Source: Torreya grandis
Taxonomy: Eukaryota > Streptophyta > Pinopsida > Cupressales > Taxaceae
Assembly (NCBI GenBank): GCA_037957365.1
Contig: JARHVA010008416.1
Span: 430,177-494,176, forward strand
Reading direction: 5' to 3'
Length of the DNA: 64,000 bases
Both the position numbers and the translations under genes were made by a program. Positions 34,860 to 47,493 of this stretch are shown piece by piece (the first letter of the stretch is position 1; each line of letters opens with the position of its first letter). The notes beneath the pieces were generated by a model. The model saw only the letters and a program-made list of their open reading frames with translations. It was not told the origin of the DNA and did no database searches.

Positions 34860-37800
34860 TGAAAAATGATATCAATAGACTATTAGCAATAGGTCTTAAA
34901 CCTACATCGATTTACCTGCCTTGGTAAGACATTTCCTTGAAGATCCCTTAAAACCATGGTTCCTTACTACATTAGATCATGTATAATGTAGGGTCCTTTC
35001 CATTTTATTTTTAATTTTCCTGGGAAGGCTCTGAACTGGCTATCATATAGTAAAACTTGTTGATCTTTATGATATTCTTTGCGGTGCAAGTTCCTGTCAT
35101 GCTAGGATTTATAGCTTTGATTGTGCACTTCTTGCATCCATGTTTATATACTTTTTAATTAATCCATATAGTTTAGTTATAAGAGCCAATTAGTAAGAGA
35201 ATCTTGGTCTCTCAGTCATATAACCATGGCAATACATAGGCTAGGTACTAGATATTCCATTGGCATAATTGTTTCTAGACATACACCAACTAAAATGGTG
35301 TAAATCCTATTTTCATGGAATGAAATACCATGGGGCTTACACAATCAGATTTTTCTATTGGATGGATTATTCTTGCATCATGCATTCTATCTAATTCATC
35401 CTTTACTTTTAGCTTCATATTTGGATTAAGCTTATATGGCCTCTTCTTGACTAGTTTTGTGTACTCCTTTAGTTCAATGTGCATCCCACCAAGAGATGGT
35501 TCAACTCATCAGACTTCTAATAATTTGGTGGGAAATATGTCTTGGTAATCCCTCAATATTTTTAGAGATTCCAAAATTTCAGTTTCCATCCAATAATCAC
35601 CTATGCTTGCCAATTTTGGAGCCTCCTTTGTTTCAATGTTAGCGATATGCTTCTTCATAGGCTGTTGATAAATATTGCATTTTTAATTGTCCACAAATTC
35701 TTTTATACTCATTTTTCCTTCCCATTCAAGAATTTAGATGTTGTGTAGCTTATCTTCCTTAATCAGTGTTGTGTCAGTGTCCTTGAGTGGTTTTAAATGT
35801 CACTCAGGCTCAAATAAATCATTCAAGTTCAGGTCACCAATAGAATGTAAATCTTCATTGTCTTGTGCCTCATCTTGTATGTGGTGACATGGCTGTGTTA
35901 GATCTTTTTATTCCTTCTTATAAAAATTTTACCTTTGTAATTCCTCATTAAGATTAGAGGCTTTGTTTTTTTGTGTAGTAGATTCTATTGTGTTTCTCAA
36001 GCCTTCTATGCACCTATGGCATAAAAATACTTGAGTTTATGCAATGTATTATGGAAAAGTAGATTTTCATCTTAAAACACAAAGGTTTGTATAAAATCAC
36101 TCTGTACTCATGCCCAATGCTTGGTCTCTCTTTTACATTCTTGGTGCATGTACCATGTTGCTAGTAGTGAAGCAAGTGTATAGTGGAATATGTGAACCCA
36201 ATATGTTTGGTGCAACATGTTCCTCATTCTAGACTTCAACACACTTATATACATGAATTATGGGGAAATCACCTTCTTGAAAGAATGACCAACTAGTGTG
36301 GATGAACTATGATATATAAAACCTATTGATCATGAGCTCACAAGCATCATCCCATTCAAGCTAGTCATTATGATGAGTTACCTACGATGTTATAAAAACT
36401 CCCTTTAGAATATAATTTAAAGAGCCAACTTGTTGATTAATGGTCAGAACATGGAATTTCAAATATAGAATGAAATCATTGATGTCCTCCATTGCATAGT
36501 ATATAGGTAATTATTACTCATACATAACGACCATTTTTATCAGTTGGACGTTGTGATCACCTTGAGCCTAGTTGAGGAGGTGGGTATCTGAGTCACCATT
36601 GATAGATGACGTTGCTTCCCATGGTAAATTGACTTCCTTTATTTGCTCTATGTATTCCTACATGTGATCATCAACTTGATGCATGAAATCAAATTGTGAC
36701 TAAGTTAGATATTTGGTAGACATAGAGGCACATTATTCAATGGCAAACTGATCTACCACCTACTATGTAGTTACTAGTTTGGGCCTCCACTATTCTGATG
36801 TCTTGAGTTGGTAAGTGAGAAGTGATTATACCTATGGTTTGGCATGCTTGTATAATAAATTGTATTTAGCTATGTGTAGAGATTTTGTACTCTCCTCAAT
36901 ATTGATCTTCATCCAACTAGTTTTTTATAGAACATGGGCAAAGTTTGGTTCATCTATAATTATTTAAAGCTATTGCACTCTATTGAGAAGAATGACAACA
37001 ACTTTATCACTTTGATTTACCTCAAGTTGGTTGTGCACTATGTTGATAGTCATTTATCCATCATATGCCCATTTTTCCTATAAGCACATGTTATTAAATT
37101 TCTATAGTCTTGATCTCTATGACCTCAAAGTCACCTCACAGAGACAAATCTATGAATTTGATTTAGATGTCCTCCAATATGCCAATAGGCTTAACTTTTA
37201 TATAATTAACTAAGCTCAAAGTTGCTAGGTTATAGTTGAGATCTGGTCATCTAATAGCTTCCCATGTAGATGTAATAATCATATTAACTATGCTACCAAA
37301 ATCAAAGACAACATTTTGGATACTATAAATAGAAACCTCAACATCAATCAATGAGTTAACATCTCAGGGTTTCTTCATTTTAACATTACAAACCAATTTT
37401 TCTATCTTGTATTAACCATGTTGTTCACATTCCAAAAGATTATGTAGTAGATTCATGATGTTCTATGATATATCTTCATTGTCATGAGTACTCAAAAGCT
37501 TAAGGAAATCCATGAGTGTAGTGACAACTCCATATTGTCATATAATACACACAATTTGGCCATACATTATTACATTGATTGCTATAGCATCTCCATCAAT
37601 AGTTTCCTATTGTTGAATGTTCTTCAACAACTACGTAGCTTCATGCATAATATTTTTTTTTAATAGCTGAATTTGGATATTTATCGTATTTAACTTTTCT
37701 GATGTCCTAATCTTGAGGCATCTCAAGTGGAGGCATCCCTTTTTTTGTATGCTATTGTCATGTCATAGCATTTAGAAACACATTTTATTTAGGATATACA

Positions 37801-39250
37801 CTTACCTTATTTACATTTCAGATGACTTTGTCCTTTTTTTGCTTCTCTAAAATAGGACAATCTTTTGTTTCATTTTGATCAGAGACTCTACAGTATTTGA
37901 AATATAACTATCATTGTGGGTTTATTCAATAATTACATTTGACATGATTGTATTCCCCACATAGATAGCATTGCAAACGAGGTCTTTGATAGCTATTGCC
38001 TCTACTACCTTAGCATCCTCATATGTAATTACCTCAACCTCCTCCTCTATTAGACTAATATCCCCCCTGATATCATCTTTGATGCTATGTAGAGTTCCAA
38101 TGCTCATACTATTTATTGTTATCTCCCATGCTAAATTGTTGTTGCATAGCTAGAGGGGTCCAATTCAATTGGTATTTCTACATTATGGGTGAGTTCCAAG
38201 GTCATACATACTAGTACTAAGGGAATAGAGAGATATCAAACCTAGTGAAGAAGGATTCCATCCAACTAGACCATGACGTTGATACTCTAGTGAACTTAGA
38301 ATCTATTATGGACCTATTTGGGTTACATAACTCTTATCAGCTTTCAAGCCTAGGCTTGCATGCTTTGTCAAGGATATTTGATATGCTATGATGACAAATA
38401 TATTTTTGGATATACCCTCTTTAATATCCTATAAATCTCTATAGTTCTTCTCATCATGGTTAGTTGACTTTAAAAAATTATAATACAGATTCTATGTGTT
38501 CTTGATATATTACTCCAAAAGGTGGCATTGTTTTGTGGCATGCCCTACTACACAACAAAACTCATAAAATTATGTCTTGACTTTAGGACTATAATTTTAG
38601 TGGTGTCCTTATTTTCTACACTTTATGCACCAAAAATTTAATTTAGGCTTATCCACCTCATGGTATTGCTTAATTCTTTTCATGAAAGCATGTAGTGTGT
38701 TTTCAATTTTTGAATTAGCAATAGGAGCTTCTTCATAGTCCTCAATCTATCCTACATGTAGTGAATCTACTTTTGTTTCATATTTATTTTACATAGTGTC
38801 AAATTGAATCATATTTTATAGTCCTTAAATGAACCATGTTGATTTTTATTTATCTATTTAACTGAATTCTACATTATTCATTACATCAAAAAATCTATGA
38901 TCATATTTGTAGACTGATTCTATATACTTTTGCCTTATCTCCTTTAGATCCTATATTATCTGGCTAGTGCATTTCTTAATATTAAATTATATAATGAGTC
39001 AATCTTGAACATCTTTTAAAATTTCTTGTTGAAGATATCTTTTGTATATAAAATATAGTGCTCTCCCAGTTAGATCCCCTATTAATTCACACATTTGTAA
39101 ATTTTCATTAGTGACACCCTTAACTTGTCATTTCATTTTGAAAGTTAGTAGGTATTGTTTAGGGTCCATAGACCCATCATAGATGGATAAGTTTAAGAAT
39201 ACTCCTGACTGATTCAATATATTTATTATTATGAATGGAGTCTTATGCAT
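34860..39250 (-). pseudogene. Ty3/gypsy relic with large pol deletion
   Basis: Minus-strand order from the right: a gag-like segment near 39200-39030 (DPKQYLLTFK and GVTNENLQMCELIGDLTGRA); a protease core near 37330-37240 with DFGSIVNMI in place of D[S/T]GS; then 35540-35290 with YQDIFPTKL, KKRPYKLNPNMK and DELDRMHDARIIHPI, the N-terminal part of a gypsy reverse transcriptase. Only 150 bases later comes 35150-34870 with HDRNLHRKEYHKDQQVLLYD and FPGKLKIKWKGPYII, the C-terminal tail of an integrase. The RT core, RNase H and integrase core, about 2.5 kb in an intact element, are missing. Many stops are present. Confidence 0.75.
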
Positions 39251-40985
39251 ATATTATATTGGAGGTGTATGTGTTTTGACTGATCCTACTTGTGTACTAC
39301 TCTATGCACCAAAGGAATCATCATGTGCACTTTGTTTGACTATGTTTGCTTCTTGTTGATGTTTTTATTCAACTAATCCTATGGCCTTCAAAGCCTTCCT
39401 AATGAATTTTTTTGTTAATTTCCATACCCCAATGGTTTACTTTCTCTACAAATGGTCTTTCCCAATTCTTATCCTCCTACTCACCTGGCTAAAAACTTCT
39501 ACTATAATATAAAATATTGGGCTACGGGGATGTGTACACTTTCATTAAATAATTATTTCCAATGACTTCTTCCTCTGCTACATTTGAAACTATAATTAAC
39601 CTGTGACTAATTTTTGTTTCTCTGCATAATTCTTATTCTTATGACAATACCCTTTCTTGTAGTTGTGCACTTCTTCTATCTTAGATATGTTCTACTCCTA
39701 AACTACTCTCATCTTCCTCTTCACACATCTTGTTTTCATCTCATTCTTCATCCTCTCATTCTATCTTCCATTATCATCCTATTTATTCATCCTTTTCTCA
39801 TCATCTCACTCAACCCATCTATGCACTTTTTCATCATCTACTCTACTATTACTCTTACTTTTTCTCATAGATACTTTGATATTCTTTTATTTATTTCCAT
39901 CTATTTTTTTTTCATAGTGCCCATTCTAAATCAAGATTTTTATTCTAACTCTTCTTTCCTCATATCAACATTTTAGATTCATATTCAAGGTCTACTTAGT
40001 AATCTATCCATCATTCACCATCATGCACACATATTCCCATCAACTAAAGCAACAAGTCCATATTGGCTGGAGTAGGCACCATGGCCTTATCCACAACCAA
40101 CATATTCAATAGAATAGGTAGTCACTACATAAAATTTCCTTTGATTCCTTAGACAAAATGGTCCTACACAACTTCAAATGATATATATCCTTGCACTACA
40201 AAATTGGTCATATATCTCTCTCTGGTTATGGCAACCCAGTAGTCTATTGTTCACATCCAATCAATTTCCATTTTCAACAACTGGTCTATCTTTTCTTCAA
40301 TCTAGGTAATTGTTTATTTCATTATGGGATTGAAGAGGTAGTATCCCAGTCTTGTCAACCAATTAGTCAAAACTTTTGGTAGTTCACACAAGAAAATTTC
40401 ATATATTTATCCATATATATGCTCCTAAATAATTTCACTTGTGTTAAGAGTAGTTATTTTAGATTATTCTTCTTCAAAGTATGGACTTTTTGGTCTAACC
40501 ATGTTTTAATGTCTCATTATCTTGATAACCATCTTAGAATATTTTCCTCCAAAAGGATTCTTTCCATTCTCACCACACCATTGTTAGTAGAGGTTCCTAA
40601 TGCAACATGACATGATAAGGATGAGGATAGCTAATTTTTGTTATACTATGCAGGATGGTATAGAGAATTTATAATTAATAGAGGCATAAAAGATATGAAT
40701 TATAGTGCGATAGATAGGAACTAAGATTAATCCATAGTTTTTTTAAGGTATGAAGAGCATTTAGATTAATTTAGATAAGATTAAACCAAACATTAAACAT
40801 GATAATACAGACAAGAAATAGTATAAGAAATACAATAGGTAACCATAAATATAAAGTCTATATTAATCTCAACAAAAGAATCATCATATTCTTCATATGA
40901 AAATACATATTTATAGTCATGATAGTTACTGACTATTCATATTATTCTCATACATTGGCACTAAATAGAGGAGGCTTTTCATCTT
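39251..40985. other. Region with weak coding relics, no genes
   Basis: The plus-strand hydrophobic frame 39614-39976 is the reverse of an A/G-rich, Lys/Glu/Met-coding stretch and is rejected as a gene. Positions 40420-40610 (plus) read like a piece of a real protein (SSKRILSILTTPLLVEVPNA) with no family recognised. Confidence 0.35.
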
Positions 40986-41092
40986 CTATCCCTTTATAAT
41001 TCATGGAGGATAGGATAAAATACATATAGCTAACAATTTCATACATAACACATGAATATTCAAAGAATATCCTACATAGCTTTACTTATCCA
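40986..41092. repeat. Inverted dispersed copy of 56278-56365
   Basis: CATGGAGGATAGGATAAAAT, ATACATATAGCT, ACATAACACATGAATATTCA and AAGAATATCCTACATAGCTT on the plus strand here match the complement of 56278-56365 nearly base for base. The two copies flank the 10.7 kb element at 45304-56051. Confidence 0.8.
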
Positions 41093-41106
41093 TTTTCTTC
41101 TCCCAA

Positions 41107-41130
41107 CACACACACACACACACACACACA
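41107..41130. repeat. (CA)n microsatellite
   Basis: About a dozen CA units in an uninterrupted run. Confidence 0.95.
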
Positions 41131-41768
41131 TGTATTCTTTTTGGTGTACAATAATAAAAAACATGGAGTGTCAACAATGAAGAGAGTTTACAAGGTGAAA
41201 TAATAAAACATATTATGGGTTGATGATGAATGCTAACATTTTCATGCATGGTATAAACTATTAGATTATTGTCAACATGAAATAATATTGGATGAGTAAA
41301 GATATGAAATTTTCAAGTGGTCTACACTGCTTGGTTATTAAGTTGTATTGAAAAAAATAATGTTTAAAGGAGAAACAATGCTCAAAGAGTCTTAGAAAAC
41401 CTGCTTTGATACCAAATGTATAAATTACTCCATTTTAGAGTAATTCATCAATGGTGAAAGAATAAAATCTAAGGTTTGTAAAACACAATTTTGGGTTCAA
41501 TCATAATTCATTATATTCATAAGAAGACATTATATATATATTCCATAAATATTTGATAAATAAGGTGTCTACAGTAGTCTTTTATCCCTTACATTTCTCA
41601 TTAAAAAACTATCTCCTACAATTTATCACTCTTATCTCTCCTAGAGACTCTCACAATCCTATCTATGTGAGTTTCATTATCAAATCTTGCACTTTTATTA
41701 TACTCAGACATTATTCTAATAACTAAATTCATATTCAAAGTTAATACTAAAATAGCAATCATAAGAAG

Positions 41769-41771
41769 GGG

Positions 41772-41849
<78 letters not shown>
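41769..41849. repeat. (GA)n microsatellite
   Basis: A run of GA units of about 80 bases adjoining the first copy of the duplication at 41850. The predicted Ser-Leu frame on the minus strand is an artefact of this run. Confidence 0.95.
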
Positions 41850-41852
<3 letters not shown>

Positions 41853-42730
41853 GAAACACAAAAGTTTTGGTCATGCATAGTAATGTAAAAAATAAGTTAC
41901 ATAGGTTTCCTCAAATGCATGAGCTATAGGATATTATTGTAACATAAGCTCCAAAATTATAAGGTTATTATACAAAAATATGGAATCTCTCATAATTCCA
42001 TTTATACTCAAAGATTAAATGGATTTATACATATTATCTTTCTCTCCACACAAACTCCAAACTCTCTTTAGAATGGAAAAAATCTTCTCCTTCTCTATCT
42101 ATCTCTCTTAATGCCTTTCATATAATTAGTTTATATAGGATCCTCCAAGTACCATATGTTAATATATATATATATGTAAGTTCACACAAGATCACAAATT
42201 CTCCTAGGAGTTATATATACCACATAAACATGTATGCATAACATGTGTCCTTAGAATCCATCTCCAAGATCTTGGAGTCAAAGAGAGATAGAGAAAGAGG
42301 GAGTGATAGAGATTTGAAACACAAAAGTTTTAGTCATGTATAGTAATGTAAAAAATAAGTTACATAGGTTTCCTTGAATGCATGAGCTATAGGATATTCT
42401 TGGAACATAAGCTCCAAAATTATAATATTCTTATACCAAAATATGAAATCTCTTATTATTCCATTTATACTCAAGGATTAAATAGAATTATACATATTAT
42501 CTCCTTCTCTAGAAAAACTCCAAAATATTTCTAGAATGGAAAAAATATTCACATTCTCTATCTATCTCTCTTAATGAATTTCATATAATGAATTTATATA
42601 GGATCCTCCAAGTACCACTTGTCAATATATATCTATGTAAGTTCACGTATGTTCCTAAGAGTTATATATATACCACACAAACATGTATGCATAACATGTG
42701 TCCTTAGAATCCTTCTCCAATATCTTAGAT
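41850..42730. repeat. Tandem duplication of about 463 bp
   Basis: TTGAAACACAAAAGTTTTGG at 41851 recurs as TTGAAACACAAAAGTTTTAG at about 42314. The copies stay collinear through AATAAGTTACATAGGTTTCC, TATATAGGATCCTCCAAGTA and CATGTATGCATAACATGTGT to about 42280 and 42715. An impure GA-rich stretch (42280-42310) separates them, echoing the (GA)n before copy 1. No coding frame is conserved. Confidence 0.85.
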
Positions 42731-44379
42731 TTAATAGTTTATGATATGTGACAATTATTACTCCATGCCCCAAGTTTCTTTCATGTAATTATTTCTTATC
42801 TTTGATTCAGCACAATAATTTTAAACACATGGGTATATAATATTTCATGCAGCTCTAATGTGTTTGTTGTATTAGAATGTGTATTTTGTTAAATGTTGTG
42901 TTATTATGTTCATGCCAAGTGAACATCTTTGTTCATGTTACATGTGGTATTGCATCATAAAACTTCATGATACAATTGTATAAAAATGTTCTTTATGACA
43001 TTGTAAAATAAAATATTACAAAAATATCACAAATAAACCAAAATTGCTTTCAACATTTGAACTATCTTCTTCCCCTTCCACACATACACTCGTGTGTCCC
43101 ACCAATGAAACAAATCTACACACTTACGCACCATGCACCCAAGTCGGAACTTATTTTCAAAATAAACTTAGTATTTTTTTATTTTTATTTTTTTAAAATT
43201 TATGAAATGTATATCTCCTAAAATATGATTTTGCATCACAAATTTCATATGAGGATATATTCTTCTAAGAATTATTAACAACCCCCTCCATTTATGTTTT
43301 AATCCTCAACAAATCTACCTCATTCAAACTATTTCTATTAATTGCTATTAGGGAAATATTATTCTCTTATATAATTATTCACCTTGATAACTCAAGTCTC
43401 ATAAACCATTCATGTTTATATCATAGGTGTACTACATGGTTTAGTAACATGAAAAAATCTAGTCCTGACACTTACCTTATTTTTTCCATTAAATTTTACC
43501 CTTTATGAGAAATATCACAAACATTATATTTCACTCTCATAGATTATTCTATACATACTCAACCTTACTTGGGTATTCAATACTTCACTGTGAAAATTAG
43601 TGCTCTAGGTCCAACACCCAATCCATCAACTATTTATGTTTTTCTCTTCTTAAAAGCATAAGTGCTTTGGCTTCAAATTGGTTTTATGTTTGCACTCAAA
43701 ACTCTATGGATTATCCTTATAAAATCTTATCCTTTATTCATGTTATTATTTTCCTAATGATTATATTTTATTCCTACACTAGTATTTTATATATCACATA
43801 AAACATGCATTTTATTTCTTCCATCCTCATCTTGATTTATGGCTTCAATTTTTTCTTATACTCAACTATTTGTTGAACCACCTTATTTTCAATTTGTTAT
43901 ATACCCATTTTCAAAATTATGGATAACACATTTTCTACACACCTTATACTAAAAAATCTAGTTGTAATATTATCTCTTCTTCATACACATGGTATTTATC
44001 CTTCTCAATGCCATGTTAGTGCTCCCTATCAACATCTCCTACCTTTTATTTTTGTGTGAATTATGAAAATGTTTCACTTTCTTATCTTTACATTCTAGGT
44101 AGTTATTTTCACGATTTTATCTCTATGTTAGTTTATTCATAGCCAACATCACTTCATGTATACTTACTATTGGTATTCTTCATTACAATCCTATGTGGCC
44201 ATTATCTCCACTATGGAACTAGAAATGTTAGATCTCAACTTGAAATCCTAAATTACCAATATAATCACTAAGATAACTTCATTTCATCTTCTCCCAAATA
44301 TATAACCTAAAATTTAATTACAAATTATGCAATTGTAGTTATGTATTCAAATGAAGGTCACCCTTAGAACATACATTCA
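42731..44379. other. AT-rich DNA, nothing recognised
   Basis: No domain, repeat pair or structured element was identified on either strand. Confidence 0.4.
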
Positions 44380-45298
44380 AATATACTTACACACAACATA
44401 TGCATAAAACCCTTTATCTTAGTCATAAAATTATGGGTTACTAATATATTTGACCACAACCTTAAGAACCTATGTCTTCACACTTTTATACTATTAAAAT
44501 GGATCTATTGGTTTTAATAATCTAGTCCTGAGTTTTTGATCTCACTCACTCTTCTCAAACTCAACTCATTATTTTTATGTCAACCTACCTCTCTACCTTC
44601 AGAAAAATGATGTTTATCACCATTTGCCTCAATGACTTTTTTGGAATGCCTTCATATAGGCCTCACCAAGTGAAATATGCCATTAAATATCCATACAAGT
44701 GTTTTCACAGGATATATGTCTCTATGGTTGTTTGCTTCCCACACAAACACAAATGATCAAGACGCATTATAAGACCATATCAAAAAATTATGTAGTTAAC
44801 AATCAATACTAAGGTATTTGGAGATAATTATATCATAACTAGACTATTTTCATTCTATACATTGATAAACTTTGGTGCAACCATTTTTTTTTACATGACA
44901 ATGTTTGCATACATAATAATATAAGACACTACACATATCTCTCTATTTGTTCAACTTGATACAAGTGGAACATGTCTTTGATCATTAGTATGATCATTCA
45001 AATACATGCTCTATTGTGTTTTTTATCTCCAAATTCTTGTGTTCCCAATGAGATTCACTTGTCTATGCATAAAATGATGCTTTGCATGTCTTGGGTAAAC
45101 TATAACTTTAACAAATCCTATTGATTTCCATCCTCTACATTTAATACTCCATAAAATCACACACTACCAACCTTAGTCCATTTTTTTAAAATGTACCTAT
45201 TACATCTCATTACATAATCCCCAATAACTCTTATTCAAAAAAACCTACTTGGTTTCTCTATGTAATGAAACCTTGATGAATTGTAAATTCCCAAGCTC
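44380..45298. repeat. Dispersed repeat, copy B
   Basis: Diverged counterpart of 6695-7640 (see the blocks given there). The 10.7 kb retrotransposon inserted into its far end; the repeat appears to resume at 56057 (CACAAAAAATTTATTTATCACC). Confidence 0.5.
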
Positions 45299-45303
45299 AT
45301 TCC
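45299..45303. repeat. Target-site duplication, left
   Basis: ATTCC immediately before the left LTR, identical to 56052-56056 immediately after the right LTR. A 5-bp duplication is the norm for Ty3/gypsy integration. Confidence 0.92.
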
Positions 45304-46830
45304 TGTTGACATAGGAAAGTGCACCCAGTGATAAGAAGTTGAACTTTTGCCTTCTCCTCTCAACATGGAAACTCCTCTCTCACCTATGGGACAATGAAGT
45401 AGGAGAGGAGAGTCTCTAGATAAGGGCTAGCTCCCTTTGATGTATCATGTTTGTTTCAGCAAGTGCAAATACATATAGATATAGATATGTATACAGCTAT
45501 ATAAACTGGGGGGATGAAAAGGGAGGAAAATACAGGAAAACAAACTACTCTAAGGAGGTGATACACCAAAACAAGATGACCTTCTCACACCCACTCTCAA
45601 AATTAGACAAAACACACATATACGCTTCACCCTTGACAGAAGAAATAATCTACAAACTTGATAGGGAAGTAAAAATGAAAGATACAAAAGGGAGGTTCAC
45701 CAAAGGTGTTGTAAGAAGCACTCTGTAGATGATCTCCTCTATTCTACACTCCAAATAAAACTCTTCTCCTATCAGCTGTAGATGGCACCTTGTAGATAGC
45801 TAGTGTGTTGGTGCTAAACCTGTGAAAGCATCAAAGATAATGACTGAACACAAATCAACACTCTGAACATACACATAATATCTATCCAAGAAGTGGTAAA
45901 CTATGTTTATAGATTTAGGTAGAAATTTTAGTAGGGCTACACCTTGTAAAATTGTGAAAGATGATTATAAAATGACCAAGTTTGTAATATATATGGAAAG
46001 TCCATGAGGCTTGTTTGGCACTCATTGGTTATAAGTGGCCTATTGTGTCTATTCATGAAAGGAAACAAGTCGCTCAAAATCATTAATGAACTGTGTGCTT
46101 TGTCCTCTTGAAAACTACCTTTGTCAAGGTTAATACGTGATTTGCCTTCTCATTTAATGAAAAATAGAGAAAATCAATTGCTTTACCAGCCGCTTGCATC
46201 CCAAATGATCAATTCACTGGCACTATTTCACTTGCCCAAGTCGCTTCTTCAATTAGCACCAATTGGACAACTGCACACTCATTCCCTATTTGTCACTTCT
46301 TCCATTTGTCCCATCTAGCTCGTTCGACTGCTTAGGGCGAACATCTTGGCAGGTCACTGCATTTTGAGCTCATTTCCATGGCCATCACTTCCTTCATTTG
46401 AAAACAAATAGTTGTTCCATTTCACTAAAATTGACGTGCATATGGCCGTCACCACTTTGAACACCAATGGTTCTTTCATCCTGTTAAACTTGACAATTTT
46501 CAGGATGTCATCGAGTCCATGTGGCATCATTATCAAATCCCTGTTAGATTTTCCTTAGGCTTGTTTTCCTTCCTCGGCCCTTCCCGGGCACTTCCCTGCC
46601 TTCTTAATTTCCTTGGCACCTTCTGAAAGGGAAGGTACCCCTTCGGCCCTTTGAAAAGTCCCTTGTGTTGGGCCGAAAGTCCCTCGCAAGGGCACATGCC
46701 CTTCAGGGTCCTTCGATGGGTCCATCTGGTGCTTCGAACTTTTCCCCAGGCTCCCCATAGACAAATTGTCCACGAACAATTTCCTTGAGTGAATTTCCCT
46801 AGGTCTTTTGATTGTGGCTTTTCACTTTGT

Positions 46831-46887
46831 ATTTCCATGGACTTTTGTCTGCAAACAATTTCCCGCAGACAAAAAGTCCATGGAAAT
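46831..46887 (-). other. Hairpin in LTR
   Basis: ATTTCCATGGACTTTTGTCT (46831-46850, then GC) pairs with 46865-46887 over 22 bp with one bulged base and a 12-base loop. In the other LTR the same arms are present but eroded (about 55382-55440), so the structure predates insertion. Confidence 0.85.
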
Positions 46888-46933
46888 TTCTACCAGGGCT
46901 TTTGCTTTTGCCTTGTAGCTTTGAAGCAGCCCA

Positions 46934-46990
46934 AATTCCTTCAAAATTTTTGTTTGAAGGAATTCCTTCGGGCAAAAAGTCTGAAGGAAT
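46934..46990 (-). other. Overlapping AATTCCTTC hairpins in LTR
   Basis: AATTCCTTCAAA (46934-46945) pairs perfectly with TTTGAAGGAATT (46953-46964) across a 7-base loop. The arm AATTCCTTC (46961-46969) can instead pair with GAAGGAATT (46982-46990), so two alternative stems compete for the middle arm. Confidence 0.8.
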
Positions 46991-47144
46991 TTGAGGCTTA
47001 AAGAGTTTGAACAAATTTTTAATAAGTATGAATGAATTTGAAATATACAAATGAGACCTACCTGATCCTTTTGCAAATATTGAAAAGCCTGCCCTCTGAA
47101 AGGGTATTTGACTTGGACTTCCCCTTCGGCCGAAGGGTACTCCT

Positions 47145-47400
47145 TTGAACCGAACCTGTTGAACCAAAACTTGGTTCAATGGTTCAAGGTTCAACCTTTA
47201 TGTGCCGATGAGTCTAATGAACCAAGCCGATGAACCTTTCCATTTAAACTTTTGTTGAACTTAGGCCATTGAACCAAGTACATTGAACCTAGTCCGTTGA
47301 ACCAAAAATTTGGTTCAAGGGTACAAAGGTTCAACACATATGCATTGAGATACTTTGAACTGAGTGATGAAACTTTTGGCTTGAACCAAGCAGAGAAATA
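47145..47400. repeat. GGTTCAA/TTGAACC motif cluster in LTR U3
   Basis: By eye about fifteen copies of GAACC or its complement, mostly as TTGAACC or GGTTCAA, lie in about 250 bases in both orientations. The same cluster is at about 55695-55945 in the other LTR. It lies near the U3 start of the element, where transcription signals are expected. Function is inference. Confidence 0.75.
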
Positions 47401-47493
47401 CTAACATGAACTTGTGCACCCTTGAACAACTGTCTTTGAATAGCAAAGAAAGAAGGTGAACAATTTTGGCCTGTGGATAAAAATTGGTCAACA

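Larger units (their letters stand above)
45304..47493 (-). repeat. 3' LTR of the Tat-like element
   Basis: 2190 bases; TGTTGAC at one end and GGTCAACA at the other, intact on both sides. It contains an LTR-specific GC-rich block (46540-46790), strong hairpins (46831-46990) and a GGTTCAA/TTGAACC cluster (47145-47400). A TATA-like motif on the minus strand (TTTATATAGCTG) lies near 45492-45503. Confidence 0.92.

Noticed and set aside
39614..39976. 120-residue hydrophobic frame that looks like a membrane protein
   Set aside because: Composed almost only of Leu, Ile, Phe, Ser and His from pyrimidine-rich DNA; it is the reverse of an A/G-rich stretch, has no start context and no homologous pattern.
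41616..41861. Ser-Leu-rich open frame
   Set aside because: Produced by the (GA)n microsatellite; no flanking domain.
46533..47194. Cluster of overlapping open frames on both strands
   Set aside because: They lie wholly in the LTR, overlap each other in several frames and reflect its higher GC content; the copy in the other LTR does not keep the same frames.
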